This document shows positions 46,918 through 55,806 of a stretch of 58,972 nt of DNA, piece after piece (the first letter of the stretch is position 1; each line of letters begins with the position of its first letter). A model generated the notes under the pieces. The model had not been told where the DNA came from, searched no databases, and saw nothing but the letters and a program-made list of their open reading frames with translations. Origin of the DNA: Prevotella sp. (GTDB lineage: Bacteria > Bacteroidota > Bacteroidia > Bacteroidales > Dysgonomonadaceae); contig JAITVH010000120.1 of NCBI GenBank assembly GCA_031285905.1, forward strand, positions 1-58,972, read 5' to 3'. A program made the translations under genes and the position numbers.

Positions 46918-47620
46918 CGTTGGTCGTCAATTTTCCTTTTTTCTTCCAGTACAATAAAATGATCAAACCCATTATCAATCCTCCCAGATGTGCAAAATGT
47001 GCAACATTGTCGGCCGGATCATTAGATATACCCCATCCCAGTTCCAGTACTCCATAGCCTATCACAAACCATTTGGCTTTAATAGGGAATGGAAACGGAA
47101 TGATGAATAATTCCACATTCGGAAAAAGCATCCCAAAAGCGACTAATATACCAAATATAGCACCTGATGCACCTAATGTTGCCGGCAAAAGATTGAAAAA
47201 CTCCTGACGGGTAATGATATCAGTCCCCGTATTTATCTGGGTTATTGCCGAATTGAAAATAATTTCACTGAACTGAAATGTATATACAATCTCCTGAGCC
47301 AAAGCAGCGCCTATACCTGTCAGAATATAATAGAGGAGAAATTTCTTTCCTCCCCATACCATTTCCAATGTCCGGCCGAACATAAACAGCGCAAACATGT
47401 TAAAGAATATGTGGAATATACCTCCATGCAGAAACATATAGGTAATGACTTGATGAGGCATAAAATAATCCGACTCAAAAAAATGAAGAGCCAGATAACG
47501 ATTGATGGGAATAGCGTTCCCTAACAAAGATTGAGCTAAGAAGAAAAGTACATTGATGATAAGTAAGTTCCGGGTGACTGCCGGAATCGAACTCATAAAA
47601 CCCGCATTATTTTGATTCAT
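46898..47620 (-). CDS. Rhomboid family serine protease (first gene)
   Basis: A 240-residue rhomboid protease, first in the three-gene operon. It has the standard motifs HGGIFHIFFNMFALFMFG, the active Ser in LGASGAIFGILVAFG (about residue 152), and the His in VAHFAHLGGLIMGL. It probably cleaves membrane proteins within the membrane. A TAATTTTG box on the minus strand (47659-47652) may drive the operon. The next gene starts 20 nt before its end. Confidence 0.9.
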   Translation of the reverse strand: MNQNNAGFMSSIPAVTRNLLIINVLFFLAQSLLGNAIPINRYLALHFFESDYFMPHQVITYMFLHGGIFHIFFNMFALFMFGRTLEMVWGGKKFLLYYILTGIGAALAQEIVYTFQFSEIIFNSAITQINTGTDIITRQEFFNLLPATLGASGAIFGILVAFGMLFPNVELFIIPFPFPIKAKWFVIGYGVLELGWGISNDPADNVAHFAHLGGLIMGLIILLYWKKKGKLTTNDGSFRR

Positions 47621-47765
47621 ACTATTATCGAAAAAATACTTTATGAGAGCCCAAAATTACAGATATTTTTTTGTATTAGAGCAGAAAAGAACTTACACAT
47701 TTACATATTTTCTGTTTTCTAATGAGTTTTTCCACTTTTTTTTTACGTTTATTAAATAAAACCGC

Positions 47766-47773
47766 TATATTTG
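47766..47773 (+). promoter_or_regulatory. -7 promoter element for the HU gene
   Basis: TATATTTG is an exact TAnnTTTG, about 80 nt before the ATG at 47854. It implies a moderately long leader. The -33 position has TTTA rather than TTTG. Confidence 0.5.
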
Positions 47774-47853
47774 AATGCTGTAACTAGTGCCAGAATGTGA
47801 TAAAACGAGATATCAGTTATATAATGTTTAATTAATCATTACAATTTTTTATT

Positions 47854-48120
47854 ATGAACAAAACAGAACTAATCAATGCTATTGCTGAAAAGTCAGGCTT
47901 GAGCAAAGTTGATTCTAAAAAAGCATTAGAAGCTTTCATCGAATCGGTAACGGGAGAAGTTAAAGCAGGTGGAAAAGTTGCCTTAGTTGGTTTCGGAACT
48001 TTCTCTGTAACTCAAAAAGCTGCAAGAAAAGGTATCAACCCTAGAACAAAAGCAGAAATCAATATCCCTGCTAAGAAAACTGTTAAATTTAAAGCCGGAG
48101 CTGACTTAGCTGCTCTATAA
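47854..48120 (+). CDS. HU family DNA-binding protein
   Basis: An 88-residue histone-like protein, close to the normal 90 residues. It shows the family sequences MNKTELINAIAEKSGLSK, the beta-arm signature GFGTFSVTQKAARKGINPRT, and the end KTVKFKAGADL. It dimerises and bends DNA. The gene stands alone between a promoter-like site and a strong terminator, as expected for a highly expressed gene. Confidence 0.95.
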   Translation: MNKTELINAIAEKSGLSKVDSKKALEAFIESVTGEVKAGGKVALVGFGTFSVTQKAARKGINPRTKAEINIPAKKTVKFKAGADLAAL

Positions 48121-48138
48121 GCAAAAGCATAAAAGCAT

Positions 48139-48174
48139 AAAAAAGCAGGGGACGTATTCGCTTCCTGCTTTTTT
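48139..48174 (+). terminator. Rho-independent terminator after the HU gene
   Basis: AAAAAAGCAGG pairs with CCTGCTTTTTT, followed by a T-rich tail. Confidence 0.85.
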
Positions 48175-48271
48175 ATTTTTATTCAAGTCATTTTCAAACA
48201 ACCGAAGAACCCTATAGGTTACTTTTTTTTATACTTTTGCATGCTGGTTACAAAAAATAAAAGGCTCTATT

Positions 48272-50065
48272 ATGAATATTGAAGCAAAGTTACAGGAAGC
48301 AATCGTCAAAGCTATTGACACTCTTTATGGACAAGAAATAACTGCCGATCAGGCAACTCTTCAAAAAACGAAGAAAGAATTTGAAGGACATCTTACACTG
48401 GTCGTTTTCCCTTTCCTCAAAATTTCGAAGAAAGGCCCGGAGCAGACTGCTCAGGAAATAGGTGAGTGGCTTGTACAGAATACCATAAGCATATCCCGCT
48501 TCAATGTTATAAAGGGATTCTTAAACTTATCTGTCAGTAGTGCTATATGGATAGAACAACTGAATGAAATACATTCTTTACCTAATTACGGAATCAAGAC
48601 TACAGAAGCTAATGCACCATTGGTTATGGTGGAATATTCCTCTCCTAATACCAATAAACCACTCCATCTGGGACATATACGGAATAATCTGTTGGGCTTT
48701 TCTTTGGCCGAAGTGCTGAAGGCAAATGGTAATAGGGTGGTTAAGACCAATATTGTAAACGACAGGGGTATCCATATATGTAAATCCATGTTGGCCTGGC
48801 AAAAGTGGGGAAATGGAGAAACACCTCAGTCAAGTGGTAAAAAAGGAGATCATCTGGTAGGGGAGTATTATGTCCTGTTTGATAAACATTATAAGGCTGA
48901 ATTGGCTGAATTGAAAGTTAAAGGCTTGTCAGAAAAAGAAGCCGAAGCTCAATCTGAGTTAATGGGTGAAGCCCGCGAAATGCTTCGCAAATGGGAAGCT
49001 GGTGATGTAGCGACTGTATCCTTATGGGAAGAGATGAATTCATGGGTGTATGCTGGATTCGATGAAACATACAAAAGACTGGGAGTAGACTTTGATAAGA
49101 TATATTACGAATCGCAAACCTATCTCGATGGCAAAGATACAGTGATGAAAGGTCTGGAAGATGGCATATTTTATCAGAAAGAAGATAAATCCGTATGGGC
49201 TGATCTTACAGCCGAAGGGCTTGATCAAAAGTTACTTCTCCGCAGTGATGGCACATCTGTATATATGACTCAGGATATAGGCACAGCCAAATTGCGATTC
49301 GACGATTATCCTATCAATAAAATGGTATATGTGGTAGGTAATGAGCAAAACTATCATTTTCAGGTGCTTTCTATATTATTAGATAAGCTTGGCTTTGAGT
49401 TTGGAAAAGGACTTGTCCATTTTTCATATGGTATGGTTGAGCTTCCCGAAGGAAAAATGAAATCCCGTGAAGGGACTGTAGTGGACGCAGATGACCTGAT
49501 AGATGAAATGATAGAAACGGCAAAAGAAACATCTAAAGAGTTGGGAAAACTTGATGGGGTGAGCGAAGAAGAGGCAGACAATATCTCCCGTATAGTGGGT
49601 ATGGGCGCATTGAAGTATTTTATTCTTAAAGTTGATCCTAAAAAGAATATGACATTCAATCCGAAAGAGTCTATAGACTTTAATGGAAACACTGGCCCTT
49701 TCATTCAATATACTCATGCCCGTATACAATCAGTCATTCGTAAAGCAGTTGAACAGGAAATAACTATTCCTGATTCTTTGCCAATAAGTACTGGATTGTC
49801 TGCAAAAGAAGAGGCATTGGTACAATCTGTTGCAGAATATGCTTCTATTGTTGGGCAGGCCGGGCAGGAATATAATCCGGCACTAATAGCTAACTACATA
49901 TATGACTTAGTGAAAGAATATAACCAGTTTTATCATGATTACTCAATACTAAGGGAAGAAAATACTGAACTAAAGAATTTCAGGTTATTACTTTCAGTTG
50001 AAGTCGCAAAAATAATTAAGAGGAGTATGTCATTACTTGGTATAGAGGTACCCGACAGGATGTAA
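48272..50065 (+). CDS. argS: Arginyl-tRNA synthetase
   Basis: A 597-residue class I synthetase charging tRNA-Arg. The N-terminal Arg-specific domain covers about 1-105. The HIGH-type motif is SSPNTNKPLHLGHIRNNLLG near residues 127-146. KMSKS is replaced by KMKSR in ELPEGKMKSREG, as in many bacterial ArgRS. The C-terminal anticodon-binding helical domain ends at IEVPDRM, the usual terminus. A TACTTTTG -7-like box is at 48232-48239. Confidence 0.96.
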   Translation: MNIEAKLQEAIVKAIDTLYGQEITADQATLQKTKKEFEGHLTLVVFPFLKISKKGPEQTAQEIGEWLVQNTISISRFNVIKGFLNLSVSSAIWIEQLNEIHSLPNYGIKTTEANAPLVMVEYSSPNTNKPLHLGHIRNNLLGFSLAEVLKANGNRVVKTNIVNDRGIHICKSMLAWQKWGNGETPQSSGKKGDHLVGEYYVLFDKHYKAELAELKVKGLSEKEAEAQSELMGEAREMLRKWEAGDVATVSLWEEMNSWVYAGFDETYKRLGVDFDKIYYESQTYLDGKDTVMKGLEDGIFYQKEDKSVWADLTAEGLDQKLLLRSDGTSVYMTQDIGTAKLRFDDYPINKMVYVVGNEQNYHFQVLSILLDKLGFEFGKGLVHFSYGMVELPEGKMKSREGTVVDADDLIDEMIETAKETSKELGKLDGVSEEEADNISRIVGMGALKYFILKVDPKKNMTFNPKESIDFNGNTGPFIQYTHARIQSVIRKAVEQEITIPDSLPISTGLSAKEEALVQSVAEYASIVGQAGQEYNPALIANYIYDLVKEYNQFYHDYSILREENTELKNFRLLLSVEVAKIIKRSMSLLGIEVPDRM

Positions 50066-50071
50066 AGGATA

Positions 50072-50497
50072 CTATATTCCCTCTTCTTCACATGTGCGGG
50101 AAGTGATTACAGATAAGGAAATAGCGTTTTCGCCTATCTCTGACATTGTGCACCAATCCCGAATGATTTCGATAGAAATTGCAGGTCTTTGTTTTTTATT
50201 TATTTCAAGAGTATAGAAAGATTCTTCTAGCTCTTTTGAGAGATCTCTTTGAGGTATTGCCACCAAAGAGGCAACTGTATTAGGAGGTAAATATATTTCC
50301 TTGCTCCAGTTTTCGTTTATATAAAGTGTTACATAATCCGTAACATCTTTATAACGAACCAGGACTTTACATGAATCATTCGATTTATATGATACCTTAT
50401 ATACTACCCGTATAGGATCATTATTCTTCTTACATCCTGTTTGTGAAAAAGTTACTATAATAGCAATTAATAGGATTTTAAAGATTTTACTCATCAT
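50072..50497 (-). CDS. Small predicted lipoprotein
   Basis: A 141-residue protein with a signal sequence ending in a lipobox-like SQTGCKK, so a lipoprotein. The rest is beta-rich (VVYKVSYKSNDSCKVLVRYK, TLYINENWSKEIYLP), without a recognised domain. The start is either of two adjacent ATG codons (50497 or 50494). They overlap the stop region of the small HTH gene upstream (50487-50663), so the two are likely co-transcribed and coupled. Function unknown. Confidence 0.7.
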   Translation of the reverse strand: MMSKIFKILLIAIIVTFSQTGCKKNNDPIRVVYKVSYKSNDSCKVLVRYKDVTDYVTLYINENWSKEIYLPPNTVASLVAIPQRDLSKELEESFYTLEINKKQRPAISIEIIRDWCTMSEIGENAISLSVITSRTCEEEGI

Positions 50498-50663
50498 TTT
50501 CTTTTCCCCACTTTAATATTACCGCTTGTTTAATTTTTTCGTAAGTATTCCCCTTTCTTACCTTCAAAGCATTTGTTACCGTATTGATATGGATACCCAA
50601 AGCCATTGCTACTTCTTTTTTCCATCCGTGTGGTAAAAAATCAGGAAGTTCCGCTTTTCTCAT
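50487..50663 (-). CDS. 58-residue HTH protein, Cro-like
   Basis: A small frame reading MRKAELPDFLPHGWKKEVAM and ALGIHINTVTNALKVRKGNT, then YEKIKQAVILKWGKENDE. The segment EVAMALGIHINTVTNALK is a good helix-turn-helix. A clear RBS (AAAGGAG) stands about 20 nt before the ATG on the minus strand. It diverges from the S24 repressor gene across 140 nt that contain palindromes, the layout of a CI/Cro switch. It ends overlapping the lipoprotein start. Confidence 0.65.
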   Translation of the reverse strand: MRKAELPDFLPHGWKKEVAMALGIHINTVTNALKVRKGNTYEKIKQAVILKWGKENDE

Positions 50664-50712
50664 GCTTGTCCCTATTTCTTCTCCTTTATTAAAAAATTTA
50701 TATCTTTACATC

Positions 50713-50730
50713 ATTGTGAATATTCACAAT
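50713..50730. promoter_or_regulatory. Perfect 18-bp palindromic operator candidate
   Basis: ATTGTGAATATTCACAAT is exactly self-complementary. It lies between the divergent HTH gene (minus) and the S24 repressor gene (plus), where a dimeric repressor would bind. Confidence 0.65.
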
Positions 50731-50780
50731 CTAAAATATAAACAATTGAACGTGTCTGTGATTCAAAAGTAATAAAAAAT

Positions 50781-50792
50781 TCTCAATTGAGA
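50781..50792. promoter_or_regulatory. Second palindrome before the repressor start
   Basis: TCTCAATTGAGA, perfect, flanked by A-rich sequence on the left and T-rich on the right. It lies 12 nt before the repressor ATG at 50804. Could be a second operator or a leader hairpin. Confidence 0.4.
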
Positions 50793-50803
50793 GTATTTTT
50801 TCT

Positions 50804-51529
50804 ATGACTATAAATGAGAGGATTGAATTAATTATCAAAGAAGTCTACTCAAATAACAAACGAGCCTTCTCCAGAGATGTTGGTATTTCCGCCAGTGTTA
50901 CTCAAAATATTGTTGGAATAAGGCAAAGCGAGCCAACTTATAAGATTTTGAGAAAAATTACAGAATCGCTGACTAATATCAATAAAGATTGGGTAATGTA
51001 TGGAACAGGAGAAATGCTTGTCTCAGAAAAAAACTATACCCTCGACGAAAAGGTTGAAATAGCTCTGGATAAAGAACAACCAGCATATAAACAAAACATC
51101 AATATCGCTAAACCTTTCTTGTGTCTTCAACATAACGGTCTGGAAAAAGCAGGAGGTTTCAGCTCAGCCATAGAGAATGGGCTTTATGAAAATATGGTAA
51201 TACCCTTTATCAATGACTACGACTTTTCTTTGAAAGCTCATGGAGACAGCATGGTCAATAAAGCAAATCCTCACAGAAACATTGCCAATAATGACATTGT
51301 TGCTTGCCGTTTTTGGAAAAACAAATCCCACATCTCATGGGGAGAAGTATATGCTTTGGCAACCTTAGACGGATATATTATAAAGAAAATCATTCCTTCC
51401 AGCCTCGAAGGTCATATAAGATGTGTATCCTTTAACGAGGAGGAGGGTTATAAAGCTTATGATTTACCGCAATCTGAAATATTCGAATGGGCAATTGTAG
51501 TTGGGGTATTCTCTATCTCTATGTGGTGA
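50804..51529 (+). CDS. CI-like transcriptional repressor, HTH plus S24 peptidase domain
   Basis: A 241-residue LexA/CI-type protein. The N-terminal HTH covers about 1-65 (NKRAFSRDVGISASVTQNIV). A possible Ala116-Gly117 cleavage site is in EKAGGFSS. The S24 catalytic Ser149 is in HGDSM and the Lys near 194 in GYIIKKI. It could be inactivated by self-cleavage, as phage repressors are in the SOS response. The only linked genes are the divergent HTH and lipoprotein genes, with no other phage genes in view. Confidence 0.85.
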   Translation: MTINERIELIIKEVYSNNKRAFSRDVGISASVTQNIVGIRQSEPTYKILRKITESLTNINKDWVMYGTGEMLVSEKNYTLDEKVEIALDKEQPAYKQNINIAKPFLCLQHNGLEKAGGFSSAIENGLYENMVIPFINDYDFSLKAHGDSMVNKANPHRNIANNDIVACRFWKNKSHISWGEVYALATLDGYIIKKIIPSSLEGHIRCVSFNEEEGYKAYDLPQSEIFEWAIVVGVFSISMW

Positions 51530-51622
51530 ATCCTTTCTACCTGTTTCCTGACTCCAAATATAGAATATCTTTAAAAGATTAGAAAAACAGACTGATATAA
51601 CCCTCTTATCAAGTCTTTTTTT

Positions 51623-51630
51623 TAACTTTG
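51623..51630 (+). promoter_or_regulatory. -7 promoter element for the DsbD-like gene
   Basis: TAACTTTG matches TAnnTTTG, 40 nt before the ATG at 51670. No clear -33 TTTG. Confidence 0.45.
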
Positions 51631-51669
51631 GCCTACTTTATATAGTTTCGTCTTATATAGATTTTTTTT

Positions 51670-53751
51670 ATGAGAAAGTTTTTATCATTCTTTATACTGT
51701 TTGCGGTTATATCTGTCTTTAACATTTCAGCGCAGGAACCTGCATCGTGGACATCGGGCATCGTAGATAAAGGCAATGAAGAAGTTGAACTTACCTTCAA
51801 CTTCAAGATAGATCCGACATGGCATCTCTATGATATAAATATCCCCAGTGGAGGCCCCATGCCTACCAACCTGACAATAGAGAAACTGACAGGTGCTGAA
51901 AAAGTAGGGGAGTTTAAAGCCGTAAACTCAACCCTGAAAAAGGAGTTCGATGAAATATTTGAGATGGAGGTAGGCTACTATGAGACTAAAGCTACTTTCG
52001 TTCAGCGCCTTAAGATAACCGATAAAGCTGCATTTGCTGTAGAAGGTGATCTTCGCGGACAGGTATGTAGTGAAGTCGATGGGCAATGTATCCCTATTAA
52101 GATAGATATAGACTACAAAGCAAAAGACCTACCTGCCGGCATTACAGTCAATAATGCTTCTCAGGGGAAAACAGAAGTCAAGAAAGAGGAGAAAACAATA
52201 ACTGATACAAAGCCGGTTATAGAAGTTTTGCCATTAGATACTGCAACTCAGCAACCAGTTATAACAAACAATACCGAAAGCCCGGATAATAACGTATCCG
52301 ACCTGTGGACACCAGTAATAGATGAACTCAAAGCATATGGTGCAGAAGGTGACACATCGGATTTATCCCTGCTGTGGGTTTTTCTGGGAGGACTTGGAGG
52401 TGGTTTTATCGCCTTGCTTACACCTTGCGTATGGCCAATGATACCGATGACAGTCAGTTTCTTCCTGAAACGGAACAAGAAAAAAAGAAGCAAAGCCATT
52501 AGCGAAGCATTGACCTATGGAGCAGCTATCATTATCATATATGTGGCACTGGGTCTTATTATTACAGCAATATTCGGGCCTAGCGCCTTAAATGATTTAT
52601 CGACAAGCGCCATATTCAATCTGCTATTCTTTGCCTTGCTGGTATTCTTTGCCGTTTCATTCTTTGGGGCGTTCGATCTTGTGCTGCCATCATCATTGGT
52701 AAACAAGATGGATAAAAAAGCAGATTCGACCACGGGCTTTATCAGCATCTTCTTTATGGCATTCACATTAGCATTGGTGTCTTTCTCTTGCACAGGGCCA
52801 ATAATCGGTACTTTGCTGGTTCAGGCTTTTGCTGGTTCAGGCAATATATTGGCTCCGGCTGTAGGTATGCTGGGATTCGGTATTGCATTATCCATCCCAT
52901 TCTCATTATTCGCTATATTTCCTTCATGGTTGCAAAGCATGCCGGAATCGGGAGGATGGCTCAATTCTGTAAAAGTAGTACTGGGATTCTTAGAGTTGGC
53001 GTTAGCATTGAAATTCTTATCTGTAGCTGATCTGGCATATGGGTGGGGGATATTAGACCGCGAAGTGTTCCTTGTGTTATGGATCGTAATATTTATCTTA
53101 TTGGGAATTTACCTGCTTGGGAAGCTGAAACTGCCACATGACAGTGATCTGAAACATGTATCGGTTCCTCGTTTGTTTCTGGCCATCATATCATTCGCAT
53201 TTGCCGTCTATATGGTTCCCGGATTATGGGGTGCGCCATTAAAGGCTATTAGTGCTTTCTCTCCTCCTCTGTTCACTCAGGACTTTAGCCTGTATGAAGG
53301 TGGAGTACATGCAAAGTTCGACGAATACGAGGCCGGAATGGATTATGCTAAAAGGAATGACAAGCCCGTAATAATTGACTTTTCGGGTTATGGCTGTGTT
53401 AATTGCCGGAAGATGGAAGCTTCGGTTTGGACAAACCCTAAAGTCAAGGATATTCTGGAAAAGGACTATGTACTCATTACGCTCATGGTAGATGATAAGA
53501 AAAAGCTGCCGGAAGTGATTGAGGTAGAGGAAAACGGCAAGACCTCGAAGCTGAAAACAGTGGGTTACAAATGGAGTTACCTGCAAAGACATAAGTTCGG
53601 TACAAACTCTCAGCCTTACTATGTATTACTCGATCATACAGGAAAGCCTATTGGCCCTTCCTATGCCTACAATGAGGATATACAAAAATACCTCAACTTC
53701 CTGAATATTGGATTGAGCAATTACAAGAAACAGAAAGGGCAAAAGGAGTAA
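51670..53751 (+). CDS. DsbD-like thiol:disulfide interchange protein
   Basis: A 693-residue inner-membrane protein. After the signal peptide (ending ISAQ) comes a periplasmic DsbD N-terminal-like domain (WTSGIVDKGNEEVELTFNF; Cys in GQVCSEVDGQCIP). Eight transmembrane helices of the DsbD/CcdA domain follow (LLTPCVWPMIPMTVSFFLKR; SFSCTGPIIG). The C-terminal thioredoxin-like domain has the C576-C579 pair in GYGCVNCRKME. It moves electrons from the cytoplasm to periplasmic disulfides. The gene stands alone. Confidence 0.9.
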   Translation: MRKFLSFFILFAVISVFNISAQEPASWTSGIVDKGNEEVELTFNFKIDPTWHLYDINIPSGGPMPTNLTIEKLTGAEKVGEFKAVNSTLKKEFDEIFEMEVGYYETKATFVQRLKITDKAAFAVEGDLRGQVCSEVDGQCIPIKIDIDYKAKDLPAGITVNNASQGKTEVKKEEKTITDTKPVIEVLPLDTATQQPVITNNTESPDNNVSDLWTPVIDELKAYGAEGDTSDLSLLWVFLGGLGGGFIALLTPCVWPMIPMTVSFFLKRNKKKRSKAISEALTYGAAIIIIYVALGLIITAIFGPSALNDLSTSAIFNLLFFALLVFFAVSFFGAFDLVLPSSLVNKMDKKADSTTGFISIFFMAFTLALVSFSCTGPIIGTLLVQAFAGSGNILAPAVGMLGFGIALSIPFSLFAIFPSWLQSMPESGGWLNSVKVVLGFLELALALKFLSVADLAYGWGILDREVFLVLWIVIFILLGIYLLGKLKLPHDSDLKHVSVPRLFLAIISFAFAVYMVPGLWGAPLKAISAFSPPLFTQDFSLYEGGVHAKFDEYEAGMDYAKRNDKPVIIDFSGYGCVNCRKMEASVWTNPKVKDILEKDYVLITLMVDDKKKLPEVIEVEENGKTSKLKTVGYKWSYLQRHKFGTNSQPYYVLLDHTGKPIGPSYAYNEDIQKYLNFLNIGLSNYKKQKGQKE

Positions 53752-53791
53752 CTTGGAAGTACATACAATAGGGGTTAGGACAGAAGGGAAA

Positions 53792-54988
53792 CTATGAATG
53801 GTATCTCTGTTTGTTGCTTAACAGCAGATGTATAAGTAAACACAGAACGATCAACGAACCGCCCGTTACTACTACGCCGTTCCATCCGAAGTATTCCCAG
53901 GCATATCCTCCGATAAATGTGCCCATAGACCCTCCGACAAAGTAAGAGAACATATATACTGTATTTAACCGGTTGGAAGCCTCTGGGTGCGAAGAAAATA
54001 CAATAGTCTGGTTAGTGACATGCATACCCTGTAGCCCCATATCGATCAATAATATTCCTATTATCAGTCCCAGATATGTATTTCCGCTAAATCCGAATAT
54101 TGCCCAAGCGACAAACATAAGGATACATCCAATAGATATCAATGTATTCTTATTGATCTTTCCTGCCATATATCCGGTATAAGAGGCAGCCAATGCTCCG
54201 GCTATACCGACCAATCCCAGAGAGCCAGCTACATCGCTTCCCTGAAAAAAGGGAGCTTGTTCGAGCCGGAATGTAAGTGCCGTCCAAAACATGGAAAAAG
54301 AACCGAACCCCAGTGCTCCGCGCAGGGAGGCCAGCCTGAGGGCGGGTATGTCCTTTGTATATCTCAGTATGGAGCTCATGAGTTGTTTGTAGGTACCTCC
54401 GAATGTCGGCATCATATCAGGCAACAACCACGCTATTAATATGGCAAGGATAACCATAAATCCGCAAGCAATGAAGAATACTTCACGCCAACCAAGCCAG
54501 TCGCCAACCAAACCACTGAATACACGGGATGCCAGAATACCTATCAATAATCCGCTCATTACAATGCCTACATTCCGTCCTTTATCTTCCGGTTTGGACA
54601 ACTGGGCAGCAATAGGAACAAATATCTGAGGAACAACAGAAGTCAGCCCGATAAAGAAACTGGCTGCAATCATTACGGCAAGCGACTGGCTCACAGCAAA
54701 TACCAACAATGATATAATAATAAATATAAAGTCGATAAGGATTATCCTCTTTCGCCTAAACATATCGGCCAGAGGTATAATCAGCAAAAGCCCTACAGCA
54801 TAACCTATCTGGGTAAACATGGCCACTTTGCTGGTTGCCGCTTCAGATTCGCCAAACTCTTTGGCTATCATACCCAGAAGAGGCTGGTTGTAGTAATTGT
54901 TAGCAACCACCAGGCCTGCACCAATGGCCATTAGCCAGAGCGTACTGTTTGCCAGATATTGTTTATTCTCTTCTTCCGAAAGTTGCAT
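53792..54988 (-). CDS. MFS transporter
   Basis: A 398-residue major facilitator protein with about twelve helices. The loop 2-3 motif is ADMFRRKRIILIDF, and helix 1 ends with VANNYYNQPLLGMIAKEFG, typical of the DHA1/YfmO-like efflux subfamily. Exports an unknown small molecule. It follows the DsbD-like gene convergently (40 nt gap). Confidence 0.88.
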   Translation of the reverse strand: MQLSEEENKQYLANSTLWLMAIGAGLVVANNYYNQPLLGMIAKEFGESEAATSKVAMFTQIGYAVGLLLIIPLADMFRRKRIILIDFIFIIISLLVFAVSQSLAVMIAASFFIGLTSVVPQIFVPIAAQLSKPEDKGRNVGIVMSGLLIGILASRVFSGLVGDWLGWREVFFIACGFMVILAILIAWLLPDMMPTFGGTYKQLMSSILRYTKDIPALRLASLRGALGFGSFSMFWTALTFRLEQAPFFQGSDVAGSLGLVGIAGALAASYTGYMAGKINKNTLISIGCILMFVAWAIFGFSGNTYLGLIIGILLIDMGLQGMHVTNQTIVFSSHPEASNRLNTVYMFSYFVGGSMGTFIGGYAWEYFGWNGVVVTGGSLIVLCLLIHLLLSNKQRYHS

Positions 54989-55003
54989 TATGTATTAATA
55001 AAC

Positions 55004-55726
55004 TTACTCTGAATAAGGAATATTAAGAATCCAGTTCCGGATCATTTCCTTGCTCAGTATTTTTCCTACTACCCTGTATTTAGAATCATTCAATGGGTTA
55101 CGTCCGCTCAACGGTTCTGACATGACTCCAATCTTAGGTTTATAATAGTTAGCGTGAACGAATGACATTTCTCCATTTATATAATAAATATATCCTACAT
55201 GACAATCTAGCCCTACGATATACAAGCCTTCCCCCTTAGATTCAATATAATTTACAATGTCTGCTATCGGCTTTTGTTGAAACCGCCTAATATCGCTTGT
55301 AAGTTTCTTTATCAGGTATTCCGAAGCCTGTTGCGCCCATTTTACTCTCGGGATATTGAATCCCATATCCTGCAAAGTAGTGGTAATGAAGTAACCACAG
55401 GCTATGCTGCCTTCTTTGGGAAATTTACTATGTCCGTGAAATGTCCACGGAGTATTGTACCAGGCTTTAAAAAAAATGTCAGAAACATTTAATAAATAAT
55501 CAGTTGCTTCATTGATAACAGAATCTTGCCTTTGCTGATTTTTCCCTGCCAAATCGTATTCCCTCCGGAAATAGTCCCTTTTATCTAAAGCTTCCTTTTT
55601 TAACTCCGGATAAGACTTTATTATACTATTTCGTTCAAGTCCTACTTCCTGAGCATAATTATTATTCTGAGAACCGAAAAAAGAAGAAGAGAAAAAGTAT
55701 AAAAGGAATGGTAATATTGTTTTCAT
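55004..55726 (-). CDS. Secreted NlpC/P60-like cysteine hydrolase
   Basis: About 240 residues. I start it at 55726 (MKTILPFLLYFFSSSFFGSQ), a good signal peptide; the in-frame ATG at 55771 would place 15 extra residues before it. IACGYFITTTLQDMGF holds a candidate catalytic Cys and GLDCHVGYIYYING a candidate His, spaced like NlpC/P60 or CHAP amidases. A role in cell wall or peptide hydrolysis is plausible but not proven. It starts 15 nt before the MFS gene and may be co-transcribed. Confidence 0.7.
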   Translation of the reverse strand: MKTILPFLLYFFSSSFFGSQNNNYAQEVGLERNSIIKSYPELKKEALDKRDYFRREYDLAGKNQQRQDSVINEATDYLLNVSDIFFKAWYNTPWTFHGHSKFPKEGSIACGYFITTTLQDMGFNIPRVKWAQQASEYLIKKLTSDIRRFQQKPIADIVNYIESKGEGLYIVGLDCHVGYIYYINGEMSFVHANYYKPKIGVMSEPLSGRNPLNDSKYRVVGKILSKEMIRNWILNIPYSE

Positions 55727-55806
55727 ATGTATATAATTAGACTTTATTTTCATAGAGTCTAAAATATACACGATTCCATACTTTTTATACTCTTTTTCTT
55801 CTATTA

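Noticed and set aside
50584-50772. Plus-strand 62-residue frame upstream of the S24 repressor
   Set aside because: It crosses the palindromic operator and the small HTH gene on the other strand, which has a better RBS and a real HTH pattern.
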